From Caballeronia novacaledonica (lineage in GTDB: Bacteria > Pseudomonadota > Gammaproteobacteria > Burkholderiales > Burkholderiaceae): a stretch of 64,000 nucleotides of DNA. Position numbers and translations under genes: made by a program. The notes under the pieces were generated by a model that worked only from the letters and a program-made list of their open reading frames with translations, was not told the DNA's origin and did no database searches. Below are positions 8,917 to 17,372 of this stretch, in pieces. Position 1 is the stretch's first letter; the number at the start of each line of letters is the position of its first letter. The DNA is taken from contig NZ_OGTP01000021.1 in the NCBI RefSeq assembly GCF_900258035.1, positions 1-64,000 on the forward strand, given 5' to 3'.

Positions 8917-10208
8917 CGACTACAACGTATCGTTTCAAGCCGGATTGGTTTCTCTGGATCGGCGCGCCCGTCATTCTCTTCGTCGTGGCGTTCGCCCATA
9001 TGACGGCGCTCGAAAACATCGCGCTCGGGTTCATCGGCGTCGGCACGATCGCGCTGGCCGCGACGCGCGGCGCGCCGTCGCCGCTGCGCTGGCCGCTTCT
9101 CGCGCCCGCGGTGGTCTGGGCCGCGTGGGCGCTCGCGTCGGTGTCGTGGTCGGCTTATCCGTCCGAGAGCATGCACGCTTGGCTCGACGAAGTCTTCTAT
9201 CCGCTCTTTGCTTTTTTCGGTTTCTGGCTGCTCGGCGCGCGCACGGAGCGCCCCGAACGTTTCGTGTTCGCGCACTGGCTCGGCTGCGTGCTCGTGGCCG
9301 TGATCAGCGTCGTCTATTGGGGGCAACTGCAGCCGCCGACCGCCGACACGTTCATGCTGCACTTCTACAACCGCGTCGGGCACACGAGCACGGTCGCGCT
9401 CTTCGCGATGGCGCTCTTCACCGGCCTGATGCTCAGTGGCCGATGGCGCGTGATCGGCGTGACGGGCGTGCTGCTCGGCGTTTTCATCGGCGTCGCGACG
9501 CTCAACCGGTTCTTCGGCCTCGCGGCGTTCGTCACGCTGGTGATCGCCTTGTATCCGCTCTACCGGCGGCACATGCTGGTCGCGTCGGCGGTGCTGCTGC
9601 TCGTCGCGGCGGCGGTGATCGGCACGCTCGAATTCAGTTCGCGCAGCCGTTTCGCGCTGCATCCGCCGCCGTTGCCCGCGCACGGCGTGACGATCGAAGG
9701 CGATCGTATTCCGGTGCCGTCGTTCCTGCCGGGCATCGGCGACACGCTCGCCGCCGATACGCGTCCGCGCCTGTGGGCGTTCTACGGCAAGGTTGGCGAG
9801 CCGCATTCGTGGATCGGCGTCGGTTTTGGCAAGCCGTTGCCCGGCCGCGTGTACAAGCAGGAGATTCCGCCGCGCCTGCTCGCCGCGGAACCGCAGGCGC
9901 TGACGCACGCGCACAACCTGTTTCTGAATACGTGGCTGGAGACGGGCATCGTGGGCGTCGTGCTGGAGGCGGCACTCTTCGCGGCGCTCGCCATCCGTTT
10001 CTGGCGCCTGAGGCGCGAACTGCCGTGGCTGGCCGCGGGGGGCATCGCGCTCATCGGCGGGATGGTCGCGAAGAACTCAACCGACGACTTCATGTGGCAG
10101 ACCACCGCGCTCGCGTTCTGGTGCTTCGCCGGACTGATGCTCGGCCGGGGCGAGCGTCTGACGGGCCGTCTGCCGCCGCCGCGCGCGCCCGCGCAGGCGC
10201 AACAGTAG
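8913..10208 (+). CDS. O-antigen ligase family membrane protein
   Basis: This 431-aa polytopic protein has many hydrophobic segments and a large periplasmic loop at about residues 245-320. The Wzy_C/WaaL signature includes the conserved His context LTHAHNLFLNTWLETGIVG. Family members join O-antigen or other glycans to lipid A-core in the periplasm, or polymerise glycan. The ATG at 8913 (MTTTTYRFKPDWF) overlaps the previous stop by 4 nt; a longer in-frame reading from 8700 would sit inside the GT9 gene and has no membrane-protein character. Position between a heptosyltransferase-like gene and msbA favours an LPS role. Confidence 0.85.
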   Translation: MTTTTYRFKPDWFLWIGAPVILFVVAFAHMTALENIALGFIGVGTIALAATRGAPSPLRWPLLAPAVVWAAWALASVSWSAYPSESMHAWLDEVFYPLFAFFGFWLLGARTERPERFVFAHWLGCVLVAVISVVYWGQLQPPTADTFMLHFYNRVGHTSTVALFAMALFTGLMLSGRWRVIGVTGVLLGVFIGVATLNRFFGLAAFVTLVIALYPLYRRHMLVASAVLLLVAAAVIGTLEFSSRSRFALHPPPLPAHGVTIEGDRIPVPSFLPGIGDTLAADTRPRLWAFYGKVGEPHSWIGVGFGKPLPGRVYKQEIPPRLLAAEPQALTHAHNLFLNTWLETGIVGVVLEAALFAALAIRFWRLRRELPWLAAGGIALIGGMVAKNSTDDFMWQTTALAFWCFAGLMLGRGERLTGRLPPPRAPAQAQQ

Positions 10209-10227
10209 GCGCTGCGGACAGGTTCCG

Positions 10228-10255
10228 TCGACGTAGCCGCTCACAGGATTAGAAT
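10228..10255 (+). promoter_or_regulatory. Possible msbA promoter
   Basis: TCGACG (10228-10233) and TAGAAT (10250-10255) with a 16-bp spacer form a plausible sigma-70 promoter in the 124-bp gap before msbA. The gap could equally be read through from the upstream LPS genes. This is read by eye only. Confidence 0.3.
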
Positions 10256-10332
10256 GGCGGATTCTCGTGTGCTGATCCGCACCGCGAATCGAACCGGCGC
10301 ACTCCCATGCAAACCGAACACCGAGGAAAGTT

Positions 10333-12117
10333 TTGAACGAGAAGCAGACATTGCGCAAGACCATCGGCGCGGGCGAAAGCAGCTCGCCCACAGCCGTCAT
10401 GAAACGGCTATGGCCGTACATTCGTCCGCTGATGGGCATGGTGCTTCTCGGCCTCTTGACGATGGGCATCGTAGCCGCGACCGAGGCGGGCATCCCGATG
10501 CTGCTGAAACCCTTGCTGGACCACGGTTTCGGTTCCAAGAGCAGCGATCACGCGAAGTGGCTCGTGCCGGCCGCGGTCATCGGCCTTGCGCTCGTGCGCG
10601 GCTCGGCGCAATACGCGTCCGGCTATTTCCTCTCGTACGTGACGAACAAGATCCTGCTGCAACTGCGGCTCGAGATGTTCCACCGCATGATTCACACGAG
10701 CGCGGGTTTCTTTCAGCGCGAGACCGCGAGCACGGTCATCAACGCGATCGTTTTCGAGGTCAACCAGATTCTGAGCGTGCTGTCGAGCGTGGTCGTCACG
10801 CTCGTGCGCGACTCGCTCACGGTCGTGTTTCTGCTCGGCTATCTGTTTATCCTCAACTGGCGGCTCACGCTGATCGTCGCGGTCATTCTGCCGGCGATCG
10901 GCTGGCTCGTCAGCAAGATCAACCGGCGGCTGCGGCGCCTGAACCGCGAGCATCAGACACTGACTAACGAGTTGTCTTATATCGTCGAGGAGACGGTCGG
11001 CGGCTACAAGGTCGTGAAGGTGCACAACGGCGAGCCTTACGAAATCGGCCGCTTCACGGAAATGAGCCATCGCCTGCGCGGTTACTCGATGCGCATGCAG
11101 GTATCGGGCGGACTTGCACAGCCGCTCACGCAGTTTCTCGCGTCTATCGCGCTTGCCATCGTCATCACCATCGCGGTCGTGCAGTCGGCGAACGATCAGA
11201 CGACGGTCGGCGGTTTTGTCGCGTTCGTCACGTCGATGCTCCTCGTGATCTCGCCGCTCAAGCATCTGATCGACATCAACCAGCCCTTGCAGCGCGGCAT
11301 GACGGCGGCCGAGCTGATTTTCGGGCTGATCGACGAGCCGTCCGAGCCCGAAGGCGGCGGGCGGCGTCTGCCGCGCGCGCGCGGCGAAGTCGAATTCCGC
11401 GACGTGACGTTCAGCTACGGCTCCGTCGATCGGCCGACGCTCGATCGCGTGTCGTTCAAGGTCGCGCCGGGCGAGATGGTCGCGCTCGCCGGGCCGTCGG
11501 GCAGCGGCAAGACGACGCTCGTGAATTTGCTGCCGCGCTTTTTCGATCCGCGCGCCGGTCACGTGCTCGTCGATGGCGTGCCGCTCGACGAATACAACCT
11601 GCACGACTTGCGCGGCCAGCTCGCGATGGTCAGCCAGGACGTCGTGCTCTTCAACGATTCGATCGCGGCGAACGTCGCCTATGGTCAGACGCCGGATCGC
11701 GAGCGCGTGATGTCGGCGCTTGCCGCGGCGAATCTGTCGGATGTGGTGGCGTCGCTGCCGGATGGCATCGATACGCTGATCGGCGGCAATGGCATGCGCC
11801 TGTCGGGCGGGCAGCGTCAGCGTCTCGCGATCGCGCGTGCGATCTATAAGGACGCGCCGATCCTGATCCTCGACGAAGCGACCTCGGCGCTGGATTCGGA
11901 ATCGGAGCGGCACGTGCAATCGGCGCTCGAGACGCTGATGAAGGGACGCACGACGCTCGTCATCGCGCACCGGTTGTCCACGATCGAGCGCGCGGACCGG
12001 ATTCTCGTGATGGAAGCGGGGAAGATCGCGGAGCAGGGCAGTCATGCCGAGCTGTTGCGCAAGGATGGGCTGTATGCCCATTTGCATCGGATTCAGTATC
12101 AGCAGCAGGCGGCGTGA
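10333..12117 (+). CDS. msbA: Lipid A export ABC transporter MsbA
   Basis: This 594-aa half-transporter flips core-lipid A across the inner membrane. An N-terminal six-helix transmembrane domain (about 25-320) precedes a nucleotide-binding domain with Walker A GPSGSGKTT (about 387), signature LSGGQRQR and Walker B ILILDEATSALD. The best start is TTG at 10333, just after GAGGAAAG. It keeps the NEKQTLRKTIGAGE leader, which resembles other Burkholderia MsbA N-termini as I recall them; the first ATG (10399) would remove it and has a poorer ribosome site. It closes the LPS group that begins with the GT9 gene. Confidence 0.93.
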   Translation: MNEKQTLRKTIGAGESSSPTAVMKRLWPYIRPLMGMVLLGLLTMGIVAATEAGIPMLLKPLLDHGFGSKSSDHAKWLVPAAVIGLALVRGSAQYASGYFLSYVTNKILLQLRLEMFHRMIHTSAGFFQRETASTVINAIVFEVNQILSVLSSVVVTLVRDSLTVVFLLGYLFILNWRLTLIVAVILPAIGWLVSKINRRLRRLNREHQTLTNELSYIVEETVGGYKVVKVHNGEPYEIGRFTEMSHRLRGYSMRMQVSGGLAQPLTQFLASIALAIVITIAVVQSANDQTTVGGFVAFVTSMLLVISPLKHLIDINQPLQRGMTAAELIFGLIDEPSEPEGGGRRLPRARGEVEFRDVTFSYGSVDRPTLDRVSFKVAPGEMVALAGPSGSGKTTLVNLLPRFFDPRAGHVLVDGVPLDEYNLHDLRGQLAMVSQDVVLFNDSIAANVAYGQTPDRERVMSALAAANLSDVVASLPDGIDTLIGGNGMRLSGGQRQRLAIARAIYKDAPILILDEATSALDSESERHVQSALETLMKGRTTLVIAHRLSTIERADRILVMEAGKIAEQGSHAELLRKDGLYAHLHRIQYQQQAA

Positions 12118-12163
12118 GGTAAAGGTAAAGACGTTGATGAGGCGCGAAGGGTTGACTGACCTG

Positions 12164-12173
12164 GTATCGATAC
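12164..12173. promoter_or_regulatory. Palindrome near a possible promoter of the small Cys/His protein
   Basis: The perfect 10-bp palindrome GTATCGATAC lies 7 bp after a TTGACT (12152-12157) that could act as a -35 element; the corresponding -10 (TAGGAA) is poor. The arrangement resembles an operator in the promoter of the gene starting at 12244, but this is only a visual inference. Confidence 0.25.
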
Positions 12174-12243
12174 TAGGAACAATCGCCTTTCGCGATTGCG
12201 CTTACATGAGAGACCATTTGCTCTCCTAAAGGGAGATATTTCA

Positions 12244-12471
12244 ATGGCAAACTATAAATACGGCAAATTCCTCAATCAGAGCGACAACGCCGCATTCGAC
12301 AGAGTGACTGATCCGGGACACGAAGCGCCTCATTCCGGAATATATCGATGTGAAGGGTGCGGTGAGAATATCGTGTCCACATACGGTCACCGGCTTCCGC
12401 CGCAGAATCATCATCAGCATAACCAAGCCCAAGGCTCGATTCGATGGCGCCTCATTGCGGCAACGCATTGA
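12244..12471 (+). CDS. Small Cys/His-rich hypothetical protein
   Basis: This 75-aa protein is preceded by a good AGGGAGA ribosome site. It starts MANYKYGKFLNQSD and has one CxxC pair (CEGC), followed by GHRLPPQNHHQH, so a small metal-binding knuckle of two Cys plus several His is possible. I recall similar short proteins annotated only as 'protein L', with no secure function. There is no signal peptide or membrane segment. It lies alone between msbA and the convergent rng, with a possible promoter of its own. No biochemical role is claimed. Confidence 0.7.
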   Translation: MANYKYGKFLNQSDNAAFDRVTDPGHEAPHSGIYRCEGCGENIVSTYGHRLPPQNHHQHNQAQGSIRWRLIAATH

Positions 12472-12501
12472 GCGTATGACGTAATATCCCCCACGAGGGA
12501 T

Positions 12502-12527
12502 GCCCAAGGGTTTGCTCAACCTTGGGC
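12502..12527. terminator. Hairpin between convergent genes
   Basis: GCCCAAGG and CCTTGGGC form an 8-bp stem, extended inward by two more pairs after a bulge, in the 71-bp gap between the small Cys/His gene and the end of rng. Neither strand has a clear T tract, so it is at best a weak bidirectional terminator. Confidence 0.4.
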
Positions 12528-12542
12528 GACATGCGCCGTCGT

Positions 12543-14012
12543 CTACATCAACACAATGTCATACTGCTCCTGCGACAAATTACTCTCCACCTGCAACGAA
12601 ACCGGCTTCCCGATAAAATCCATCAGCATCGCCAAATGCTGCGATTCTTCTTCGAGAAACAAATCAATAACCTGCTGCGAAGCCACGACCCGAAACTCGC
12701 GCGGATTAAACTGCCGCGACTCGCGCATGATCTCGCGCAGCACGTCATAACACACGGTGCGCGGCGTTTTCACCTGACCCTTCCCCTCGCACGTCGGACA
12801 CGGCTCGCACAGCACATGCGCCAATGACTCGCGCGTGCGTTTTCTCGTCATCTCCACGAGTCCGAGTTGCGAGAACCCGTTCACCGTCACCCGCGTCCGG
12901 TCCCGCGACAAAGCCTTCTTCAGCTCCCCCAGCACCTGATCCCGATGCTCGACATTCTCCATGTCGATGAAATCGATGATGATGATCCCGCCAAGATTCC
13001 TCAACCGCAGTTGCCGGGCGATCGTATGCGCCGCTTCGAGATTCGTCTTGAAGATCGTGTCGTCGAAATTGCGCGCGCCGACATAGCCGCCCGTATTCAC
13101 GTCGATGGTCGTCATCGCCTCGGTCTGGTCGATCATCAGGTAGCCGCCCGACTTGAGATCGACGCGACGCGACAGCGCCCGCTGAATCTCCGCCTCGATG
13201 TTGTACAGATCGAAAAGCGGGCGCTCGCCCGTATAGTGATGCAAACGCGACGCCACCGCCGGCGTGAATTCCGCCGCGAAGTCGGCGAGCATCTGATAGG
13301 TTTCGCGCGAATCGACCTGAATGCGCGTGGTGTCGTCGTTGACGAAGTCGCGCAGCACGCGTTGCGCGAGATTCAGATCCTGATAGAGCAGCGAAGTAGG
13401 CGGCACGCGCTGCGCTTGCGCGACGATCGTCGCCCAGGTCTTGCGCAGGTACGCGACATCGGCCGCAAGCTCTTCGCTCGACGCGTCTTCGGCGATCGTC
13501 CGCACGATATAGCCGCCTTTCTCGTCGGCGGGCAGGACGGCCGTCAGACGCGCGCGCACGGCCTCGCGCTCCGCCTCGCTCTCGATCTTCTGCGAGATGC
13601 CGATATGCGGCTCCTGCGGCAGATACACGAGCGTGCGCCCCGCGATGCTCACCTGTGTCGAAAGCCGCGCGCCCTTCGTGCCGATCGGGTCTTTCACGAC
13701 CTGCACCATCAGCGATTGCCCTTCGAAGACGATCTTCTCGATCGGCGTATGCGGCGCCGACGAATGCGGCTCGCCCGCGATGCGCGGATGCCAGATATCG
13801 GCGACATGGAGAAACGCGGCGCGCTCGAGGCCGATATCGATGAACGCGGACTGCATGCCCGGCAGCACGCGCACGACCTTGCCGAGATACACATTGCCGA
13901 CGCGCCCGCGCGACAGCGTGCGCTCGACGTGAAGTTCCTGAACGGCGCCTTGCTGAACCAGTGCGACGCGGCTTTCCTGCGGTGTGACGTTGATCAGGAT
14001 TTCTTCGTTCAT
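12543..14012 (-). CDS. rng: Ribonuclease G
   Basis: This 489-aa endoribonuclease of the RNase E/G family matures the 16S rRNA 5' end and takes part in mRNA decay. It begins MNEEILINVTPQESRVAL, the usual RNase G start. An S1 domain follows (GRVGNVYLGKVVRVLPG...), then the DNase-I-like catalytic domain with IIIIDFIDMEN, and the zinc-link Cys motif CEPCPTCEGKG. It lacks the long RNase E scaffold tail, which separates it from rne. It sits 7 bp after maf on the minus strand, as the last gene of the hemF-nadD-rsfS-rlmH-maf-rng run. Confidence 0.95.
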   Translation of the reverse strand: MNEEILINVTPQESRVALVQQGAVQELHVERTLSRGRVGNVYLGKVVRVLPGMQSAFIDIGLERAAFLHVADIWHPRIAGEPHSSAPHTPIEKIVFEGQSLMVQVVKDPIGTKGARLSTQVSIAGRTLVYLPQEPHIGISQKIESEAEREAVRARLTAVLPADEKGGYIVRTIAEDASSEELAADVAYLRKTWATIVAQAQRVPPTSLLYQDLNLAQRVLRDFVNDDTTRIQVDSRETYQMLADFAAEFTPAVASRLHHYTGERPLFDLYNIEAEIQRALSRRVDLKSGGYLMIDQTEAMTTIDVNTGGYVGARNFDDTIFKTNLEAAHTIARQLRLRNLGGIIIIDFIDMENVEHRDQVLGELKKALSRDRTRVTVNGFSQLGLVEMTRKRTRESLAHVLCEPCPTCEGKGQVKTPRTVCYDVLREIMRESRQFNPREFRVVASQQVIDLFLEEESQHLAMLMDFIGKPVSLQVESNLSQEQYDIVLM

Positions 14013-14019
14013 GGCCTGT

Positions 14020-14634
14020 TTAGAATGCGACGCGCGCCACGCGCAAGAGGGCTGCTGTTTCGAAAAGGGGCAAACCCATGATACCCGAATAGGACCCGTC
14101 GATTCGCTCGATGAACTCCGCCGCACGTCCCTGTATGCCGTACGCGCCCGCCTTGCCGAGCGGCTCGCCCGACGCCGCGTAGCGCTGCAGCGCAGCACGG
14201 CCGGCCGGGGCGAAGCGCACCGTCGAGCGCGAGAGCGCGGGTTCGAGCAGCACGCCATCGGCATCGACGACGGCGAGCGCCGTCAGCACTTCGTGCTCGC
14301 GGCCCGCGAGGCGTTCGAGCATCGCGACGGCGTCGTCTTCATGTTGCGGCTTGCCGAGGATCAGGCCGTCGATGGTCACGGTCGTATCGGCGACGAGAAC
14401 CGGCGCGCTCGCATGGCCGCCCGCAACCAGCCGCGCGCGCGCCGCATGCGCCTTCAACGCGCACACGCGCACGACATACGCATGCGCGGATTCGCCCGGC
14501 AGCTCGGCTTCGAGCGCTTCGGCGTCTTCATCGGGACGGGGAAGGAGAAGTTCGTACCGCACGCCGAGCTGACGCAGCAGCTCCTGACGGCGCGGGCTTT
14601 GAGACGCGAGATAAACGAAGGGATGAGTCGGCAT
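14020..14634 (-). CDS. maf: Maf-family nucleotide pyrophosphatase (dTTP/UTP type, YhdE-like)
   Basis: This 204-aa Maf/HAM1-fold enzyme hydrolyses non-canonical or canonical nucleoside triphosphates to monophosphates. Diagnostic motifs are LASQSPRRQELL at the N-terminus, VLVADTTVTIDG with the catalytic Asp, and the C-terminal GKAGAYGIQGRAAEFIERIDGSY. The last motif favours the dTTP/UTP-hydrolysing YhdE type over the m7GTP YceF type. The start at 14634 gives MPTHPFVYLASQSP; an upstream extension would overlap the rlmH 3' end. It lies 53 bp after rlmH and 7 bp before rng. Confidence 0.9.
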   Translation of the reverse strand: MPTHPFVYLASQSPRRQELLRQLGVRYELLLPRPDEDAEALEAELPGESAHAYVVRVCALKAHAARARLVAGGHASAPVLVADTTVTIDGLILGKPQHEDDAVAMLERLAGREHEVLTALAVVDADGVLLEPALSRSTVRFAPAGRAALQRYAASGEPLGKAGAYGIQGRAAEFIERIDGSYSGIMGLPLFETAALLRVARVAF

Positions 14635-14687
14635 CTTGAAGTCGGTTCGAATGGCGCGCACGGCATTCGATCCAACATCGAAGAGCC

Positions 14688-15158
14688 TCACGCGCGATGG
14701 TAGGGATGATTCTGCGTGATGCTCCACGCGCGGTAAAGCTGTTCGGCAAGCAGCACGCGCACCATGCCGTGCGGCAGTGTCAGACTCGACACGCGCAGCA
14801 GCAGTTCGGCGCGCGCTTTCACAGCCGGATCGAGCCCGTCCGCGCCGCCGATCACGAACGCGACATCGCGCCCGTCCTGCTGCCAGCCGGGCAGGGCGTT
14901 CGCGAGTTGCATCGTGGTCCAGTCGCGGCCGCGTTCGTCGAGGGCGACGACGCGCGCGTTCTTCGGCAAGGCGGCTTCGATGCGCTGCTTCTCGGCGGCC
15001 ATCACGCTCTCGGCATTGCGCCCGGACGAGCGCTGCTCGGGCTTGATTTCCTTCAGCTCGATGCGCAGTTCGGGCGGCATGCGCTTCGCGTATTCGTCGA
15101 AGCCATTCGTGATCCAGTCGGGCATCTTGTGTCCGACGGCGAGGATGACCAGCTTCAT
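14688..15158 (-). CDS. rlmH: 23S rRNA pseudouridine(1915) N3-methyltransferase
   Basis: At 156 aa this is the normal RlmH (YbeA) length. It is a SPOUT-class methyltransferase that uses SAM to methylate pseudouridine 1915 in helix 69 of 23S rRNA on the assembled ribosome. MKLVILAVGHKMPDW is the standard N-terminus. The knotted SAM site shows as FVIGGADGLDP and the C-terminal HGMVRVLLAEQLYRAWSI...HPYHR is the family signature. It follows rsfS by 14 bp; the two ribosome-associated genes are a classic pair. Confidence 0.96.
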   Translation of the reverse strand: MKLVILAVGHKMPDWITNGFDEYAKRMPPELRIELKEIKPEQRSSGRNAESVMAAEKQRIEAALPKNARVVALDERGRDWTTMQLANALPGWQQDGRDVAFVIGGADGLDPAVKARAELLLRVSSLTLPHGMVRVLLAEQLYRAWSITQNHPYHRA

Positions 15159-15172
15159 CGAATGAAGCGGCT

Positions 15173-15622
15173 TCAGTGCTTGCGCGTGGTCTTGCGCGCG
15201 GGACGTTTGACTGCGGGCGCGTCTTCGTCGTCCTCGTCTTCGTCGGCGGTCACGCGCGCGCCGCCGAACATGTTCGGCGTTTGCAGCTTCACGCGCACGG
15301 GTTTGTCGCCCCAGACTTCCTCGAGGTTGTAATACTGGCGCAGCGCCGGTTGCAGGATGTGGACGACCGCGTCGCCGCAATCGACCAGCACCCATTCGCC
15401 GATCTCTTCGCCTTCCGTGCTGACGATATCGCCGCCGGCTTCCTTGACCTTCTCGCGCACGCTGTTGGCGAGCGCCTTGGTCTGCCGGTTCGACGTGCCG
15501 CTCGCCACGACCACGCGGTCGAACAGCGATGTCAGGTGAGTGGTGTTGAACACTTTGATGTCTTGCGCCTTGACGTCTTCGAGACCGTCGATGATCGCGC
15601 GTTGAAGCTTCTGAAGTTCCAT
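15173..15622 (-). CDS. rsfS: Ribosome silencing factor RsfS
   Basis: This 149-aa RsfS/Iojap protein binds uL14 and blocks subunit joining when nutrients are scarce. The core at about residues 1-110 has the family segments VVASGTSNRQTKALANSV and EWVLVDCGDAVVHIL. A longer acidic-then-basic tail (DEDEDDED, then KRPARKTTRKH) follows and is probably disordered. The start at 15622 is 2 bp after the nadD stop, indicating tight coupling. Confidence 0.95.
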   Translation of the reverse strand: MELQKLQRAIIDGLEDVKAQDIKVFNTTHLTSLFDRVVVASGTSNRQTKALANSVREKVKEAGGDIVSTEGEEIGEWVLVDCGDAVVHILQPALRQYYNLEEVWGDKPVRVKLQTPNMFGGARVTADEDEDDEDAPAVKRPARKTTRKH

Positions 15623-15624
15623 GG

Positions 15625-16302
15625 TTACCGTGTCTGGTACAGGTGATGTTGAACAATATAGTCCCATACCGCGGGTGGGACCTGAGCGCGGGCATCGTGT
15701 TCGTCGGTCATCGTGCGCGCTGCCTCGCGGATCGCCGTGGCGGATACGTCGAGCAGAAGCGTTTCGTCGATGAGCACGTGCCCGTGCGGGCTCGCTTGCA
15801 GTGTTTCGGGCGACGCGGCGCGCCTCGCCGTTTGCGCGGCGACGGCCGCCGGCAGCGTCGAGACATCGAATCCCGGCCGCGTTTCCACGCAGATGTGCGC
15901 GTAGTCGAAAAGCCGCATCCATTGATGCCACGAGTCGAGCTTGACGAACTGATCCGCGCCCATCAGCAACGAAAGCGATGCATCCGCGCCTAGGTGCGCG
16001 CGCCAGTTCGCGAGCGTGTCGACGGTATAGGTGTCGCCCTGGCGGTCGATTTCGTCGGTGGCGACAGAGACCTGCACGCCGTCGAGCACGAGCGATTCCG
16101 CCGCCGCGCGCGTCATCGCCAGCCGATGCTCCGGCGCCGATACGCCCGCCTTCTGCCACGGCTGACCGGCGGGCAGCAGCACGAGTTCGGTGAGCCGCAG
16201 CAACTCGACGAAGCGCCGCGCGAGCGCGAGATGCCCGTTGTGGATCGGATCGAAGGTGCCGCCGAACAAACCGACGCGCTTCACGCAGGGCGTCACAGCC
16301 AT
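15625..16302 (-). CDS. nadD: Nicotinate-nucleotide adenylyltransferase
   Basis: This 225-aa enzyme makes nicotinate adenine dinucleotide from NaMN and ATP in NAD synthesis. The nucleotidyltransferase (T/H)xGH-type motif appears as GLFGGTFDPIHNGHLALA and the C-terminal phosphate-binding motif as SATAIRE. Size is typical. Its start overlaps the end of hemF by 10 bp and its stop lies 2 bp from rsfS. Confidence 0.95.
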   Translation of the reverse strand: MAVTPCVKRVGLFGGTFDPIHNGHLALARRFVELLRLTELVLLPAGQPWQKAGVSAPEHRLAMTRAAAESLVLDGVQVSVATDEIDRQGDTYTVDTLANWRAHLGADASLSLLMGADQFVKLDSWHQWMRLFDYAHICVETRPGFDVSTLPAAVAAQTARRAASPETLQASPHGHVLIDETLLLDVSATAIREAARTMTDEHDARAQVPPAVWDYIVQHHLYQTR

Positions 16303-17252
16303 TCCCGCCGCACCAGGAAATCTTCGTACAGCCGCGCTTCCGGCGTGCCGGCCTCGGGTTTCCAGTCGTAGCGCCAGTTCGCGGCCGGCGGCATCGACAT
16401 CAGAATCGACTCGGTGCGCCCGCCGCTTTGCAGACCGAAGTGCGTGCCGCGATCGAACACGAGGTTGAATTCGACGTAGCGCCCGCGCCGGTACGCCTGG
16501 AACTCGCGTTCGCGCTCCGAATACGGCGTTTCGCGGCGACGCTCGATGACCGGCAGGTACGCGTTCAGAAACGCATCGCCGACGCTTCGCATCATCGCGA
16601 ACGAGCGCTCGAAGCCGGGCTCCGAGAAATCATCGAAGAAAATGCCGCCGATGCCGCGCTGCTCATTCCTGTGCTTCAGATGGAAATACTCGTCGCACCA
16701 CGTCTTGAAGCGCGGATACAGGTCCGCGCCGAACGGATCGAGTGCGTCGCGGCACACCTGATGGAAATGCCGCGCGTCTTCCTCGTAGCCGTAGATCGGC
16801 GTGAGATCCATGCCGCCGCCGAACCAGAAGATCGGCGCTTCGCCCGGCTTCGTCGCGGTGAGCATGCGCACGTTCATGTGCACGGTGGGGCAGTGCGGAT
16901 TGCGCGGATGCATCACGAGCGAGACGCCGAGCGCCTCGAAGCCGCGTCCCGCGAGCTGCGGACGCGCCGCGCTCGCGGACGGCGGCAACGCGTCGCCCTG
17001 CACGTCCGAAAAGCCGATGCCGCCGCGCTCGAAAAACCCGCCGCCTTCCAGAATGCGCGTGACGCCGCCGCCGCGCAGAGGCGCGCCGGGCTCGCGGGTC
17101 CAGGCATCGGTGGCGAAGGCGGTGCCGTCGAAGGCGCCGAGGGCATCGGCGATGCGCGTCTGCAGGCCCGTCAGATAGTCGCGGACGGCGCCGATATCGT
17201 GGGCTGCGTCGTGTTCTTTGCGTGGTTCCGCGCTGCGGTTCGGTTCACTCAT
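16293..17252 (-). CDS. hemF: Oxygen-dependent coproporphyrinogen III oxidase
   Basis: This 319-aa enzyme performs the oxygen-dependent conversion of coproporphyrinogen III to protoporphyrinogen IX. Family signatures are GFEALGVSLVMHPRNPHCPTVHMN, PIFWFGGGMDLTP and RRGRYVEFNLVFDRGT (each only partly quoted in family patterns). I chose ATG 17252 (MSEPNRSAEP); it leaves an N-terminal extension before the core similar to other betaproteobacterial copies, and a longer start at 17321 would enter the spacer hairpin. It is the first gene of the hemF-to-rng run. Confidence 0.94.
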   Translation of the reverse strand: MSEPNRSAEPRKEHDAAHDIGAVRDYLTGLQTRIADALGAFDGTAFATDAWTREPGAPLRGGGVTRILEGGGFFERGGIGFSDVQGDALPPSASAARPQLAGRGFEALGVSLVMHPRNPHCPTVHMNVRMLTATKPGEAPIFWFGGGMDLTPIYGYEEDARHFHQVCRDALDPFGADLYPRFKTWCDEYFHLKHRNEQRGIGGIFFDDFSEPGFERSFAMMRSVGDAFLNAYLPVIERRRETPYSEREREFQAYRRGRYVEFNLVFDRGTHFGLQSGGRTESILMSMPPAANWRYDWKPEAGTPEARLYEDFLVRREWL

Positions 17253-17310
17253 CGATTGCTGCTGGTCGGTCCGGGGTTTACCCTTCGTTTTCGAAACGCT
17301 TAAAAGCATG

Positions 17311-17333
17311 CTGCCGGACACGAGGTCCGGCAG
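17311..17333 (-). terminator. Hairpin after purD
   Basis: A perfect 9-bp stem CTGCCGGAC/GTCCGGCAG with loop ACGAG lies between purD and hemF. On the minus strand it is followed after a few bases by only four Ts, so it is a moderate candidate terminator for purD. Confidence 0.5.
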
Positions 17334-17372
17334 CGCGTCGGCGCGTGCGGCAAACGCCGCGCGGTGGCCTTG

